Both the position numbers and the translations under genes were made by a program. Below are positions 17,361 to 25,981 of a DNA stretch of 64,000 nt, one piece after another. The notes under the pieces are model-generated. The model had not been told where the DNA came from. It saw only the letters and a program-made list of their open reading frames with translations, and searched no databases. Where the stretch lies: positions 310,001 to 374,000 of the forward strand of contig JAZGVH010000002.1 in the NCBI GenBank assembly GCA_039889245.1. Direction: 5' to 3'. The stretch comes from Dermatophilaceae bacterium Soc4.6 (GTDB lineage: Bacteria > Actinomycetota > Actinomycetes > Actinomycetales > Dermatophilaceae). The stretch's first letter is position 1; every line of letters starts with the position of its first letter.

Positions 17361-18563
17361 TCAGGTCTCGCAGACCAGACGCACCCCCTCGGCGATCCGG
17401 TAGGGCGCTGCGGCGACCAGCGTGCCGACCACCCGCCGCAGCCGGCTCACCTCGGCGCGCACGGTCACCTGGTGCTCGTCGTCCCCGAACAGGGCGCAGC
17501 TGAGCCGCGCAGCGCTCAGACCGTCGGTGCCGGCCGCCGCGAGCAGAGCAAGGATCGCCGCGTGCCGCGGGGTGAGGGACGCGCGCCAGCCGCTGGCCCC
17601 GTCGACGTCGGCCGACACCTCGAGGACGGCCACACCGCCGACGGTGCGCAGGCTCGCGGTCAGTGACGACGCCCGCTGGTGGGGGCGGACCAGCCACCCC
17701 TCGCCGAGCCGCTCCGGCAGGCACAGGCCGAGGCCGGCCACGGCGATCGGGCGGTCGGGCGTCGGAGCCGCGATCCGGTCACGCACGAGGACCCCGCTGT
17801 AGTGCGCCACCCAGCCCTCGTAGTCCACGAGCAGCAGCGGCCCGCTCGCCGTCGCCAGCACGTGCTCCGCGGAGCGACGCAGTCGCTGCAGCGACTGCTC
17901 GTGGTGGCGCCACAGCCGCTCCTGGGCGAGCTTGGTCGCGGTGTCGACCAGGGCGATGAGGGCCGGGTGGAGGGTCATCGCCGGCCCGCTGACGTCGACG
18001 ACGCCCAGGAGGACGCCGGTGCGCGGGTCGTGCACAGGCGATGCCGTGCAGTACCAGGGGTGCTGGCTCTCCTCGAAGTGCTCTGCGGAGAAGAGCTGCA
18101 CCGGCGCCTGCTCGGCCAGGGCCGTGCCGATCGCGTTGGTGCCGACGTGGTCCTCGGTCCACGTCGCACCCTCGGTGAAGCCGAGCACGTCGGCGCGGCG
18201 GAGCACGGCGGCTGAGCCCTCCCGCCACAGGATGACCCCCTCGGCGTCCGTGACGACGACGATGAAGTACGAGGCATCGGCCACCGTGGTGAGCACCGAC
18301 CGGATCTCGTCGACGACGAGGCGCAGGGGCGACGAGCGGCGTCGGCGCTCGACCTCGCCCCACGGCAGGGGGTCGCGCGCGTTCGCCCGGGTCGGGTCGA
18401 GCCCCAGCCCGAGCACACGGGTCCAGGACCTCGAGACGAGCGGACGCGGACGCGTCGGCGGCGTCGTGCCACCCATGACGGCGTCGTGGACCCGCTGGAG
18501 GTCGCGGGCGTGCTGACCGAGGTGGGTGCCGGGGATCACCGCGGCACCGGCATACGGCGTCAT
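17361..18563 (-). CDS. GAF-domain transcriptional regulator (AcoR-like, without AAA+ domain)
   Basis: A 400-residue regulator. A GAF-like sensor spans about residues 70-210, with TTVADASYFIVVVTDAEGVI, TWTEDHVGTNAIGTALAEQA and HPWYCTASPVHDPRTG. This strongly resembles the sensor half of AcoR/DhaR-type activators. No sigma54 ATPase (GAFTGA) segment is present. The C-terminus (about 320-400) is a winged-helix-like domain (LTPRHAAILALLAAAGTDGL ... VRAEVSRLRRVVG). It is divergent from the flavin monooxygenase gene, and a perfect palindrome lies in the shared promoter, so it probably controls that gene. The inducer is unknown. Confidence 0.8.
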   Translation of the reverse strand: MTPYAGAAVIPGTHLGQHARDLQRVHDAVMGGTTPPTRPRPLVSRSWTRVLGLGLDPTRANARDPLPWGEVERRRRSSPLRLVVDEIRSVLTTVADASYFIVVVTDAEGVILWREGSAAVLRRADVLGFTEGATWTEDHVGTNAIGTALAEQAPVQLFSAEHFEESQHPWYCTASPVHDPRTGVLLGVVDVSGPAMTLHPALIALVDTATKLAQERLWRHHEQSLQRLRRSAEHVLATASGPLLLVDYEGWVAHYSGVLVRDRIAAPTPDRPIAVAGLGLCLPERLGEGWLVRPHQRASSLTASLRTVGGVAVLEVSADVDGASGWRASLTPRHAAILALLAAAGTDGLSAARLSCALFGDDEHQVTVRAEVSRLRRVVGTLVAAAPYRIAEGVRLVCET

Positions 18564-18625
18564 GAGGGTGCTGACGCGAGCGTGCGAGTCATCGTCGACT
18601 CCTTCCGATCACCTGAGCGTATCCG

Positions 18626-18639
18626 GATGCAACCCGTTG
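18626..18639. promoter_or_regulatory. Palindromic operator candidate in the regulator/monooxygenase promoter
   Basis: TGCAAC, two bases, GTTGCA: a perfect 6-bp dyad. The octamer TGCAACCC is also repeated directly (18626-18633 and 18636-18643). It lies midway between the divergent starts at 18563 and 18725, where a regulator would control one or both promoters. The other bases of this ~160-bp spacer show no further clear element. Confidence 0.5.
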
Positions 18640-18724
18640 CAACCCTTACGCCGACGGCCGCGTGAGGAGTGTGCTGGCGTGCAGCGCGGGTCGATGGGGA
18701 TCCGCCGGCCGACAAGGAGTGCAC

Positions 18725-20557
18725 ATGACCGACACCCTGGAGCGCACCACCCACGAGACGCCCTCCGCTCCCGAGCGGGCGCAGGCCTGGCTCACCGCCT
18801 TCGAGGCAGCCCTGGTGGCCCGTGACGTCGACCGGGCGGCGGGGATGTTCGCTCAGAGCAGCTTCTGGCGGGACCTGGTCTCCTTCACGTGGAACATCGC
18901 GACCGTCGAGGGCCCCGACGGCGTGCGCGACCTGCTCACCGAGACCCTCGAGCGCACCGACCCCTCGCACCTGACCACCAGCGAGCCCGCGAGCGAGGAC
19001 GGTGGCGTCGTGACCGCCTGGGTGACCTTCGAGACGGCGACCGGACGCGGCAACGGACTGCTGCGCCTCAAGGAGGAGGACGGTGAGGACAAGGCGTGGA
19101 CCCTCCTCACCGCGCTCTACGAGCTGAAGGGTCACGAGGAGCCGCGCGGCACCCACCGACCGATGGGTGCCGAGCACGGGGCGAGCAAGACCCGCCAGAC
19201 GTGGAAGGAGAAGCGCCAGGCCGAGGCGGAGAGCCTCGGGTCGACCACCCAGCCCTACGTCCTGGTCATCGGCGGCGGCCAGGGCGGAATCGGCCTCGGG
19301 TCGCGGCTGCGACAGCTCGGGGTGCCCTCCCTGGTGATCGACAAGCACCCCCACCCCGGAGACCAGTGGCGAGGGCGCTACAAGTCGCTGTGCCTGCACG
19401 ACCCGGTCTGGTACGACCACCTGCCCTACCTCAAGTTCCCCGACAACTGGCCGGTCTTCGCCCCGAAGGACAAGATCGGCGACTGGCTGGAGTCCTACGT
19501 CAAGGTCATGGAGGTGCCCTACTGGAGCAGCACGGTCGCCACCTCGGCGACGTGGTCGGAGGAGGCGCAGGAGTGGACGGTCGAGGTCGAGCGCGACGGC
19601 CAGCCGCTCGTGCTGCGCCCCACGCAGCTGGTCTTCGCCACCGGCATGTCGGGCAAGCCCCGGATGCCGGAGGTGACCGGCCTCGACGTCTTCCGCGGCG
19701 ACGTGCACCACTCCTCGCGCCACCCCGGGCCCGACGCCTACACGGGCAAGAAGGCCGTGGTCATCGGCAGCAACAACAGCGCCTTCGACATCTGCGGGGC
19801 GCTGTGGGAGCACGACGTCGACGTGACGATGGTCCAGCGGTCGTCGACGCACATCGTCAAGAGCGCGAGCCTGATGGAGTACGGGCTCGGCGACCTCTAC
19901 TCCGAGCGGGCCCTCGAGGCCGGGGTCACGACGGAGAAGGCCGACATGATCTTCGCCTCGCTCCCCTACCGGATCCTCCACGAGTTCCAGATCCCGGCCT
20001 ACGAGAAGATGGCCGAGGTCGACAAGGACTTCTACGACCGGCTCGAGGCGGCTGGCTTCTGGCACGACTGGGGCGCCGACGGCTCGGGCCTGTTCATGAA
20101 GTACCTCCGCCGCGGCTCGGGCTACTACATCGACGTGGGCGCCGCCGAGCTGGTCGCCGACGGCGACGTGCACCTCGTGCACGGGCAGGTCGACCACCTC
20201 ACCGAGCACGCCGTCGTGCTGGAGGACGGCACCGAGCTGGCGGCCGACCTCGTCGTCTTCGCCACCGGCTACAACTCGATGAACGGCTGGGTCGCCGACC
20301 TCATCGACCAGGAGACGGCCGACCGGGTCGGCAAGGTCTGGGGCCTCGGCTCCGACACGACCAAGGACCCCGGTCCGTGGGAGGGCGAGCAGCGCAACAC
20401 GTGGAAGCCGACCCAGGTCACCAACCTGTGGATGCACGGGGGCAACCTGCACCAGTCGCGCCACTACTCGCTCTACCTCGCGCTGCAGCTCAAGGCCCGC
20501 TACGAGGGGCTCGACACACCGGTCTACCGGCTGCAGGAGGTGCACCACACGTCGTAG
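18725..20557 (+). CDS. Flavin-containing monooxygenase with N-terminal SnoaL-like domain
   Basis: A 610-residue NAD(P)H/FAD monooxygenase. Residues ~15-145 form a SnoaL/NTF2-like domain (WLTAFEAALVARDVDRAAGM, SFWRDLVSFTWNIATVEG). The FAD site is at about residue 178 (VIGGGQGGIGLGSRLRQLG). GDQWRGRYKSLCLHDPVWYD and FRGDVHHSSRHP correspond to the FMO/Baeyer-Villiger fingerprint. The NADPH site is VVIGSNNSAFDICGALWEHD, and the closing ATGY motif is VVFATGYNSMNGW. The ATG has a strong AAGGAGTG ribosome site. The substrate is unknown; the divergent AcoR-like regulator suggests inducible catabolism of a small organic compound. Confidence 0.88.
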   Translation: MTDTLERTTHETPSAPERAQAWLTAFEAALVARDVDRAAGMFAQSSFWRDLVSFTWNIATVEGPDGVRDLLTETLERTDPSHLTTSEPASEDGGVVTAWVTFETATGRGNGLLRLKEEDGEDKAWTLLTALYELKGHEEPRGTHRPMGAEHGASKTRQTWKEKRQAEAESLGSTTQPYVLVIGGGQGGIGLGSRLRQLGVPSLVIDKHPHPGDQWRGRYKSLCLHDPVWYDHLPYLKFPDNWPVFAPKDKIGDWLESYVKVMEVPYWSSTVATSATWSEEAQEWTVEVERDGQPLVLRPTQLVFATGMSGKPRMPEVTGLDVFRGDVHHSSRHPGPDAYTGKKAVVIGSNNSAFDICGALWEHDVDVTMVQRSSTHIVKSASLMEYGLGDLYSERALEAGVTTEKADMIFASLPYRILHEFQIPAYEKMAEVDKDFYDRLEAAGFWHDWGADGSGLFMKYLRRGSGYYIDVGAAELVADGDVHLVHGQVDHLTEHAVVLEDGTELAADLVVFATGYNSMNGWVADLIDQETADRVGKVWGLGSDTTKDPGPWEGEQRNTWKPTQVTNLWMHGGNLHQSRHYSLYLALQLKARYEGLDTPVYRLQEVHHTS

Positions 20558-20567
20558 CCGGGGCGCC

Positions 20568-21203
20568 TCACGGCGCGGGCAGCGGCTCGACGAGGGTGAC
20601 CCGTACGGCGCGTCCCCGCCGCACGGCGTCGTCGAGCACCGCCCTCTTCGGGTCAGGAAGGTCGTAGAGCTCGCGGCGTGGCAGACCGGCCAGTGCGCGG
20701 AGGCGGCCGTCGTCGAGCACGGCGGCCGCCATCGCCCGGTCACCACCGACGACGAGACCCCGCGGCACGTCCGCCGCGCCGCCTGCGGGCGACTCGTCGC
20801 CGCCGAGCACCACCCGCAGCGCATGCCCGACGACGGCGTCGACCAGGGCGTCGGCCTGGTTGCCCCGACGTCGGGCGAACCGCTGCTGCGACCAGCCACC
20901 GGCTGCCGTGCGCGACTGCACGTGCCGCGCGCCGACCTTGTGCAGGGCCAGCTCGCTCCCGCGGACCAGGGCCACGGCGTAGCCGCCACGGCGCACGAGC
21001 ACCACGCCCAACGGCTCGGCGTCGAACCAGTCGAAGGTCGCCGTCGCCCCGTCGGCACCGAGGAGTGAGGTCACCCGACCCCCGTGCTCGCTCACCTCGA
21101 CGCCGCCGTGGCGCTCGCCGAAGTTGCCCACCCACCTCTCGACCCGCTCGGGGGCCACCTCCACGGTGCGCGGCGTGAGCGACCCGGTGCTCACGTCCCT
21201 CAT
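20568..21203 (-). CDS. acVLRF1-type peptidyl-tRNA hydrolase (ribosome rescue)
   Basis: A 211-residue protein matching the actinobacterial Vms1-like release factor 1 family, which frees nascent chains from peptidyl-tRNA on split or stalled ribosomes. The catalytic-loop region is GGWSQQRFARRRGNQADALV, including the Gln of the family's eRF1-like motif. Upstream strands LGVVLVRRGGYAVALVRGSE and VGARHVQSRTAAGG also fit. The ATG overlaps the vapC stop by 4 bases, so it is translationally coupled to vapBC. A toxin that cuts RNA and an enzyme that clears stalled ribosomes in one operon is a notable pairing. Confidence 0.8.
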   Translation of the reverse strand: MRDVSTGSLTPRTVEVAPERVERWVGNFGERHGGVEVSEHGGRVTSLLGADGATATFDWFDAEPLGVVLVRRGGYAVALVRGSELALHKVGARHVQSRTAAGGWSQQRFARRRGNQADALVDAVVGHALRVVLGGDESPAGGAADVPRGLVVGGDRAMAAAVLDDGRLRALAGLPRRELYDLPDPKRAVLDDAVRRGRAVRVTLVEPLPAP

Positions 21204-21460
21204 TCGCGCAGGTCCACGACAGCGAGTCCGGTGGCCGCCGCGATGTACTCGTCGTCGCGATCCCGGTGGGCCAGCGGTATCCCCCGGCGCAAGGCGACCG
21301 CGGCTATCAGGCAGTCGGTGTGCGCACCGGCGAGCAGCTCCATCAGGACGGGCTCGCTGCCGTGGATACGGCCCCCGAGGTTGTCTCGCACGAAGCTGGC
21401 GGCACCCGTCGGGGTGCCCCGGAGGAACTCGATCCACACCGAGGTGTCGACCAACGTCAT
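21200..21460 (-). CDS. vapC: VapC-type PIN toxin with internal deletion
   Basis: Only 86 residues, against about 130 for the family. The first half is normal: LVDTSVWIEFLRG with the first catalytic Asp, then EPVLMELLAGA with the conserved Glu. It then jumps directly to TDCLIAAVALRRGIPLAHRD, which is the region around the third catalytic Asp, and ends normally. About 45 residues, the central helices, are missing in frame. PIN acids remain, but the fold is probably damaged, so the toxin may be inactive. The start overlaps the vapB stop and the stop overlaps the acVLRF1 start, so the operon structure is intact. Confidence 0.8.
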   Translation of the reverse strand: MTLVDTSVWIEFLRGTPTGAASFVRDNLGGRIHGSEPVLMELLAGAHTDCLIAAVALRRGIPLAHRDRDDEYIAAATGLAVVDLRE

Positions 21461-21708
21461 CAGTGCTGTGCCTCCACCGGCTCGACCGGCTCCACGTGCT
21501 CCACCTGCTCCACCTCGTCCGAGCGCAGGGCCTCGAGGTCGCCGTCCCAGCCCGAGCCCTCCATGTCGAGCATCTCCGCCCGGCTGATGACGGGACCCAC
21601 CAGCCGCGGCAGGGCGAACGCGACCGCCTCGCGCTTGGACGACAGCCCGTACCGACGCATGGCCTCGGCGACGAGGTCGTCATCGATGTCGATGTTGGTG
21701 CGGGTCAT
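21460..21708 (-). CDS. vapB: VapB-type antitoxin (ribbon-helix-helix)
   Basis: An 82-residue antitoxin. The N-terminus [20 protein letters not shown], followed by [15 protein letters not shown], is the classic VapB RHH DNA-binding and dimer region. The C-terminus, which should mask the toxin, ends in an acidic VE-rich repeat ([17 protein letters not shown]). That is longer than usual and low in complexity. It overlaps vapC by 3 bases and is probably autoregulated from its own promoter. Confidence 0.85.
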   Translation of the reverse strand: MTRTNIDIDDDLVAEAMRRYGLSSKREAVAFALPRLVGPVISRAEMLDMEGSGWDGDLEALRSDEVEQVEHVEPVEPVEAQH

Positions 21709-21714
21709 ACACCA

Positions 21715-21720
21715 ACGATA
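21715..21720 (-). promoter_or_regulatory. -10 element of the vapBC-acVLRF1 operon
   Basis: On the minus strand TATCGT ends 6 bases before the vapB ATG, with no ribosome-binding site between. This is the leaderless-promoter layout seen repeatedly in this window. Confidence 0.5.
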
Positions 21721-21730
21721 CGCATCTGGG

Positions 21731-22225
21731 TCAGCGGCTCGGCCTGCGCGAGCTGATCTGCCCGGTGTCGAAGCCGAAGAGGTGCAGCCCGCCGTGGAAG
21801 CGGGCGTGCTCGATCTTCAGGCAGCGGTCCATGACCACGCCCAGACCACCCTCGCGGGCGATCGCCGCGGCCTCGTCGGAGAACACCCTCAGCTGCAGCC
21901 AGAGGGTCGTCGCGCCGACGGCGACCGCCTCGCGGGCCACCTCCGGGGTGTCGTCGGCCTTGCGGAAGACGTCGACGAGGTCGGGCACGACCGGCAGGGA
22001 GGCGAGGTCGGGATAGATCGCACGCCCGAGGATGGCCTCGCCCCTGGCCGCAGCCACGGGGTTGACGAAGAAGGTCTCGTAGTCGGTCGAGGCCAGCAGG
22101 TAGGTGGCCACGAAGAACGAGGCCCGCGCGGGGTTCGGGGAGGCACCGACCACGGCGACGCTGCCGGTGGACCGCAGGATGCCCAGCCGCTCCTTCGCCG
22201 ACGGGAGGGGAGGCGACGGGGTCAT
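21731..22225 (-). CDS. CoA-binding domain protein
   Basis: A 164-residue protein of the small CoA-binding (Rossmann) family. Visible features are the nucleotide-binding start [20 protein letters not shown], then [20 protein letters not shown] and [20 protein letters not shown], and the family end [11 protein letters not shown]. The molecular role of the family is poorly defined. The ATG at 22225 overlaps the metY stop by one base; a GTG lies one codon upstream. Co-translation with metY suggests a link to sulfur metabolism, but this is weak. Confidence 0.8.
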   Translation of the reverse strand: MTPSPPLPSAKERLGILRSTGSVAVVGASPNPARASFFVATYLLASTDYETFFVNPVAAARGEAILGRAIYPDLASLPVVPDLVDVFRKADDTPEVAREAVAVGATTLWLQLRVFSDEAAAIAREGGLGVVMDRCLKIEHARFHGGLHLFGFDTGQISSRRPSR

Positions 22226-23520
22226 CACGCCACCGCCTTGGCCAAGGCCTGCTCAAGGTCGTCGATGATGTCGGCGGCGTCCTCGATGCCGACCGAGATG
22301 CGCACGAGCCCCGGAGCCACTCCCCCGTCGACCAGCTGCTGCTCGGACAGCTGGGCGTGCGTCGTCGACGCCGGGTGGATCACCAGCGTCTTGGTGTCGC
22401 CGATGTTGGCCAGGTGCGAGGCCAGCTCGACCGACTCGATGAAGCGCTGACCCACGGCGCGTCCTCCGGCCAGCTCGAACGTGAAGACCGATCCGGGCCC
22501 GGCCGGCAGGTACTTCTGGGCGCGCTCGTGATGCGGGTGGTCGGGCAACCCGGCCCAGTTGACCGCAGCGACGAGCGGGTTGGCGTCCAGCCACTGCGCG
22601 ATGACGCGGGCGTTCTCGACGTGCGCCTGCATCCGGAAGGGCAGGGTCTCGAGACCCTGGGCGAGGAGCCACGCCGAGTGCGGGGCCAGCACGGGCCCGA
22701 GGTCGCGCAGCTGCTCCGCGCGCAGCCTGGTGAGGAAGGCGTACTCCCCGAAGTTGCCGCTCCAGGTGAGACCGCCGTAGTGCGGCACCTCCTGCGTGAA
22801 CAGGGGGAACTTCCCGCCCGCCCAGTCGAAGCGGCCCGACTCGACGACCACGCCACCGAGCGTGGTGCCGTGCCCGCCGAGGAACTTCGTCGCCGAGTGG
22901 GTGACGAGGTCGGCCCCCCACTCCATCGGCCGCAGGAGGTAGGGCGTCGCCACGGTCGAGTCGACGACCAGCGGGATGCCGTGGGCGTGCGCGACGTCGG
23001 CGAGACCGGACAGGTCGGCGATCGCACCCGAGGGGTTGGCGATGCTCTCGACGAAGACCAGCCTCGAGCGGTCGGTGATCGCCGCGGCATAGGCCTCGGG
23101 GTCGTGCGACCCCACGAAGGTGGTGCTGACGCCGAAGCGGCGCAGCGTGACGTCGAGCTGGGTGACCGTACCTCCGTAGAGCGAGGCGCTGGCGACGATC
23201 TCGTCACCCGCGCCGGCGAGGGCGGCGAAGGTGATCAGCTCGGCACCGAGCCCCGACCCGGTCGCCACGGCGCCCAGGCCGCCCTCGAGCGACGCCACCC
23301 GCTCCTCGAAGGCGGCGACCGTGGGGTTGGAGAGACGGCTGTAGATGTTGCCGTACTTCTGCAGGGCGAAGCGTGCCGCGGCGTCGGCCGTGTCGTCGAA
23401 GACGAACGCGCTGCTCTGGTAGATCGGCAGCGCCCGCGCCCCGTGCGCCGCGTCCGGGATCGCCCCGGCGTGGATCGCTCGGGTGCGGAAGCCGTACGCC
23501 CGCTCCCCCTGGGTGGTCAA
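22225..23520 (-). CDS. metY: O-acetylhomoserine sulfhydrylase (MetY type)
   Basis: A 431-residue PLP enzyme of the Cys/Met-metabolism family that makes homocysteine from O-acetylhomoserine and sulfide. The start region FRTRAIHAGAIPDAAHGARA, the ALPIYQSSAFVFDD stretch and the PLP lysine in LVTHSATKFLGGHGTTLGGV are typical. The end RISVGIEDAADIIDDLEQAL also fits. The start is TTG at 23520, because an in-frame stop lies at 23530-23532 and no other start fits. GAGGTGA sits at ideal distance upstream but is fully covered by a possible pseudoknot (23525-23562). It follows sufT by 57 bp on the same strand. Confidence 0.93.
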   Translation of the reverse strand: MTTQGERAYGFRTRAIHAGAIPDAAHGARALPIYQSSAFVFDDTADAAARFALQKYGNIYSRLSNPTVAAFEERVASLEGGLGAVATGSGLGAELITFAALAGAGDEIVASASLYGGTVTQLDVTLRRFGVSTTFVGSHDPEAYAAAITDRSRLVFVESIANPSGAIADLSGLADVAHAHGIPLVVDSTVATPYLLRPMEWGADLVTHSATKFLGGHGTTLGGVVVESGRFDWAGGKFPLFTQEVPHYGGLTWSGNFGEYAFLTRLRAEQLRDLGPVLAPHSAWLLAQGLETLPFRMQAHVENARVIAQWLDANPLVAAVNWAGLPDHPHHERAQKYLPAGPGSVFTFELAGGRAVGQRFIESVELASHLANIGDTKTLVIHPASTTHAQLSEQQLVDGGVAPGLVRISVGIEDAADIIDDLEQALAKAVA

Positions 23521-23524
23521 AGAG

Positions 23525-23562
23525 TCACCTCAACCACGGTCACATGAGGTGATTCTGTGACC
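23525..23562 (-). promoter_or_regulatory. Candidate pseudoknot leader of metY (translational switch)
   Basis: Read along the mRNA: GGUCACA, GAA, UCACCUCA, UGUGACC, GUGGU, UGAGGUGA, then CUCU and the UUG start. The first and fourth segments pair perfectly over 7 bp. The third and sixth pair perfectly over 8 bp. They interlock as in an H-type pseudoknot. The second helix contains the whole Shine-Dalgarno sequence (GAGGUGA, 7 bases after GAGG to the start codon). An AUG-UGA start-stop pair lies at the helix junction. Compact SD-sequestering pseudoknots are known among SAM-II and preQ1 riboswitches, but no known class is recognised here. DNA operator function is the alternative. Confidence 0.5.
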
Positions 23563-23577
23563 GCCCACGAGCGCACG

Positions 23578-24054
23578 TCAGAGGTTGAAGCCGAGGGCGC
23601 GCAGCTGCTCGCGGCCGTCGTCGGTGATCTTGTCGGGGCCCCACGGCGGCATCCAGACCCAGTTGATCCGGAAGCCGTTGGTCAGGCCGTCGAGCGCGGT
23701 GGCCGTCTGGTCCTCGATGACGTCGGTCAGCGGGCAGGCCGCCGAGGTCAGCGTCATGTCGATGATCGCCTGGGCGGCCGAGTCGACGGTGATGCCGTAG
23801 ATCAGGCCGAGGTCGACGACGTTGATGCCCAGCTCGGGGTCGACGACGTCACGCAGCGCCTCCTCCACGTCGGCGACGTTGGCAGCGGTGCCGCCGTAGG
23901 TCGAGGACGGCGCGACGCCGGCGCTCGGCGGACCCTCGGGGGCCGCGTGGTCGTGACCTGCATGGTCGTGACCGGCGTGGTCGTGACCCGCGTGGTCGTG
24001 ACCGGCGTGGTCGTGACCCGCGTGGGTGTCGGTGGTGGTCTCGGTGTCGGACAT
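23578..24054 (-). CDS. sufT: SufT-like MIP18/DUF59 Fe-S assembly protein with His-rich N-terminus
   Basis: A 158-residue Fe-S cluster maturation factor. Residues ~62-158 are the DUF59 domain: VEEALRDVVDPELGINVVDL, GLIYGI, the conserved Cys in TSAACPLTD, and WMPPWGPDKITDDGREQLRA. The N-terminus carries five perfect copies of HAGHD (residues 11-35), which could bind metal ions such as zinc, nickel or iron. The repeat is not part of the usual family. It is the last gene of the suf operon before metY. Confidence 0.88.
   Translation of the reverse strand: MSDTETTTDTHAGHDHAGHDHAGHDHAGHDHAGHDHAAPEGPPSAGVAPSSTYGGTAANVADVEEALRDVVDPELGINVVDLGLIYGITVDSAAQAIIDMTLTSAACPLTDVIEDQTATALDGLTNGFRINWVWMPPWGPDKITDDGREQLRALGFNL
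23950..24024 (-). repeat. Five 15-bp tandem repeats encoding HAGHD
   Basis: Seventy-five bases in five units inside sufT. Unit length is a multiple of three, so copy-number change keeps the frame. Units differ only at silent positions (for example GGC versus CGC in the plus-strand reading), suggesting expansion by slippage or unequal exchange. Confidence 0.9.
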
Positions 24055-24056
24055 GC

Positions 24057-24547
24057 TCAGCCCTTCGTCGGGGTGGGGGTGCGGGTGGCGTCAGGGGTGA
24101 GGGTGGCGATGTCGACGCCGGCTCTTGCGAGGGCGTCGGTGAAGGCGCTCCAGCCGAGGAGCGCGCACTTGACCCGCGAAGGGTACTTGCCGACACCGGC
24201 GAGGGCGACACCGTCACCGATGGCGTCCTCGTCGCCGAGGTCCTGGCCCTTCGAGGTCAGCATGGCGCGCATGGCGGCATACGTATGGAGCGCCTCGATC
24301 ACGGTGCGACCGGTGACCTCCTCGGCCAGCACCGAGCTCGAGGCGACCGAGATCGAGCAGCCGAGCGCGTCGTAGGACAGGTCGCGCACGATGGCTCCCT
24401 CGCCCTCGCCGTCGAGCTGCACGCGCAGGGTCACCTCGTCGCCGCAGGTCGGGTTGACGTGGTGCACCTCGGCGGCGAACGGCTCGCGCAGCCCGGCGTG
24501 CCGGGGGCGCTTCGAGTGCTCGAGGATGAGCTCCTGGTAGAGGTCCA

Positions 24548-24548
<1 letters not shown>
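24057..24548 (-). CDS. sufU: Fe-S assembly sulfurtransferase SufU
   Basis: A 163-residue Zn-dependent sulfur acceptor that takes persulfide from SufS for SufBCD. The three zinc/sulfur cysteines are present: NPTCGDEV, ALGCSISVASSS and SRVKCALLGWSAF. The region between the second and third motifs is longer than in IscU, as in SufU. The start overlaps the sufS stop and the stop lies 3 bases before sufT. The last ~15 residues are a Thr/Pro tail. Confidence 0.94.

Positions 24549-25981
<1,433 letters not shown>

Noticed and set aside
23518-23520. Doubt about TTG as the metY start
   Set aside because: An in-frame stop lies 10 bases upstream and conserved family sequence begins within ten residues, so no better start exists; SD spacing to the TTG is ideal.
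23950-24024. Possible CRISPR-like direct repeats
   Set aside because: Units of 15 bp follow each other without spacers and lie within the sufT reading frame.
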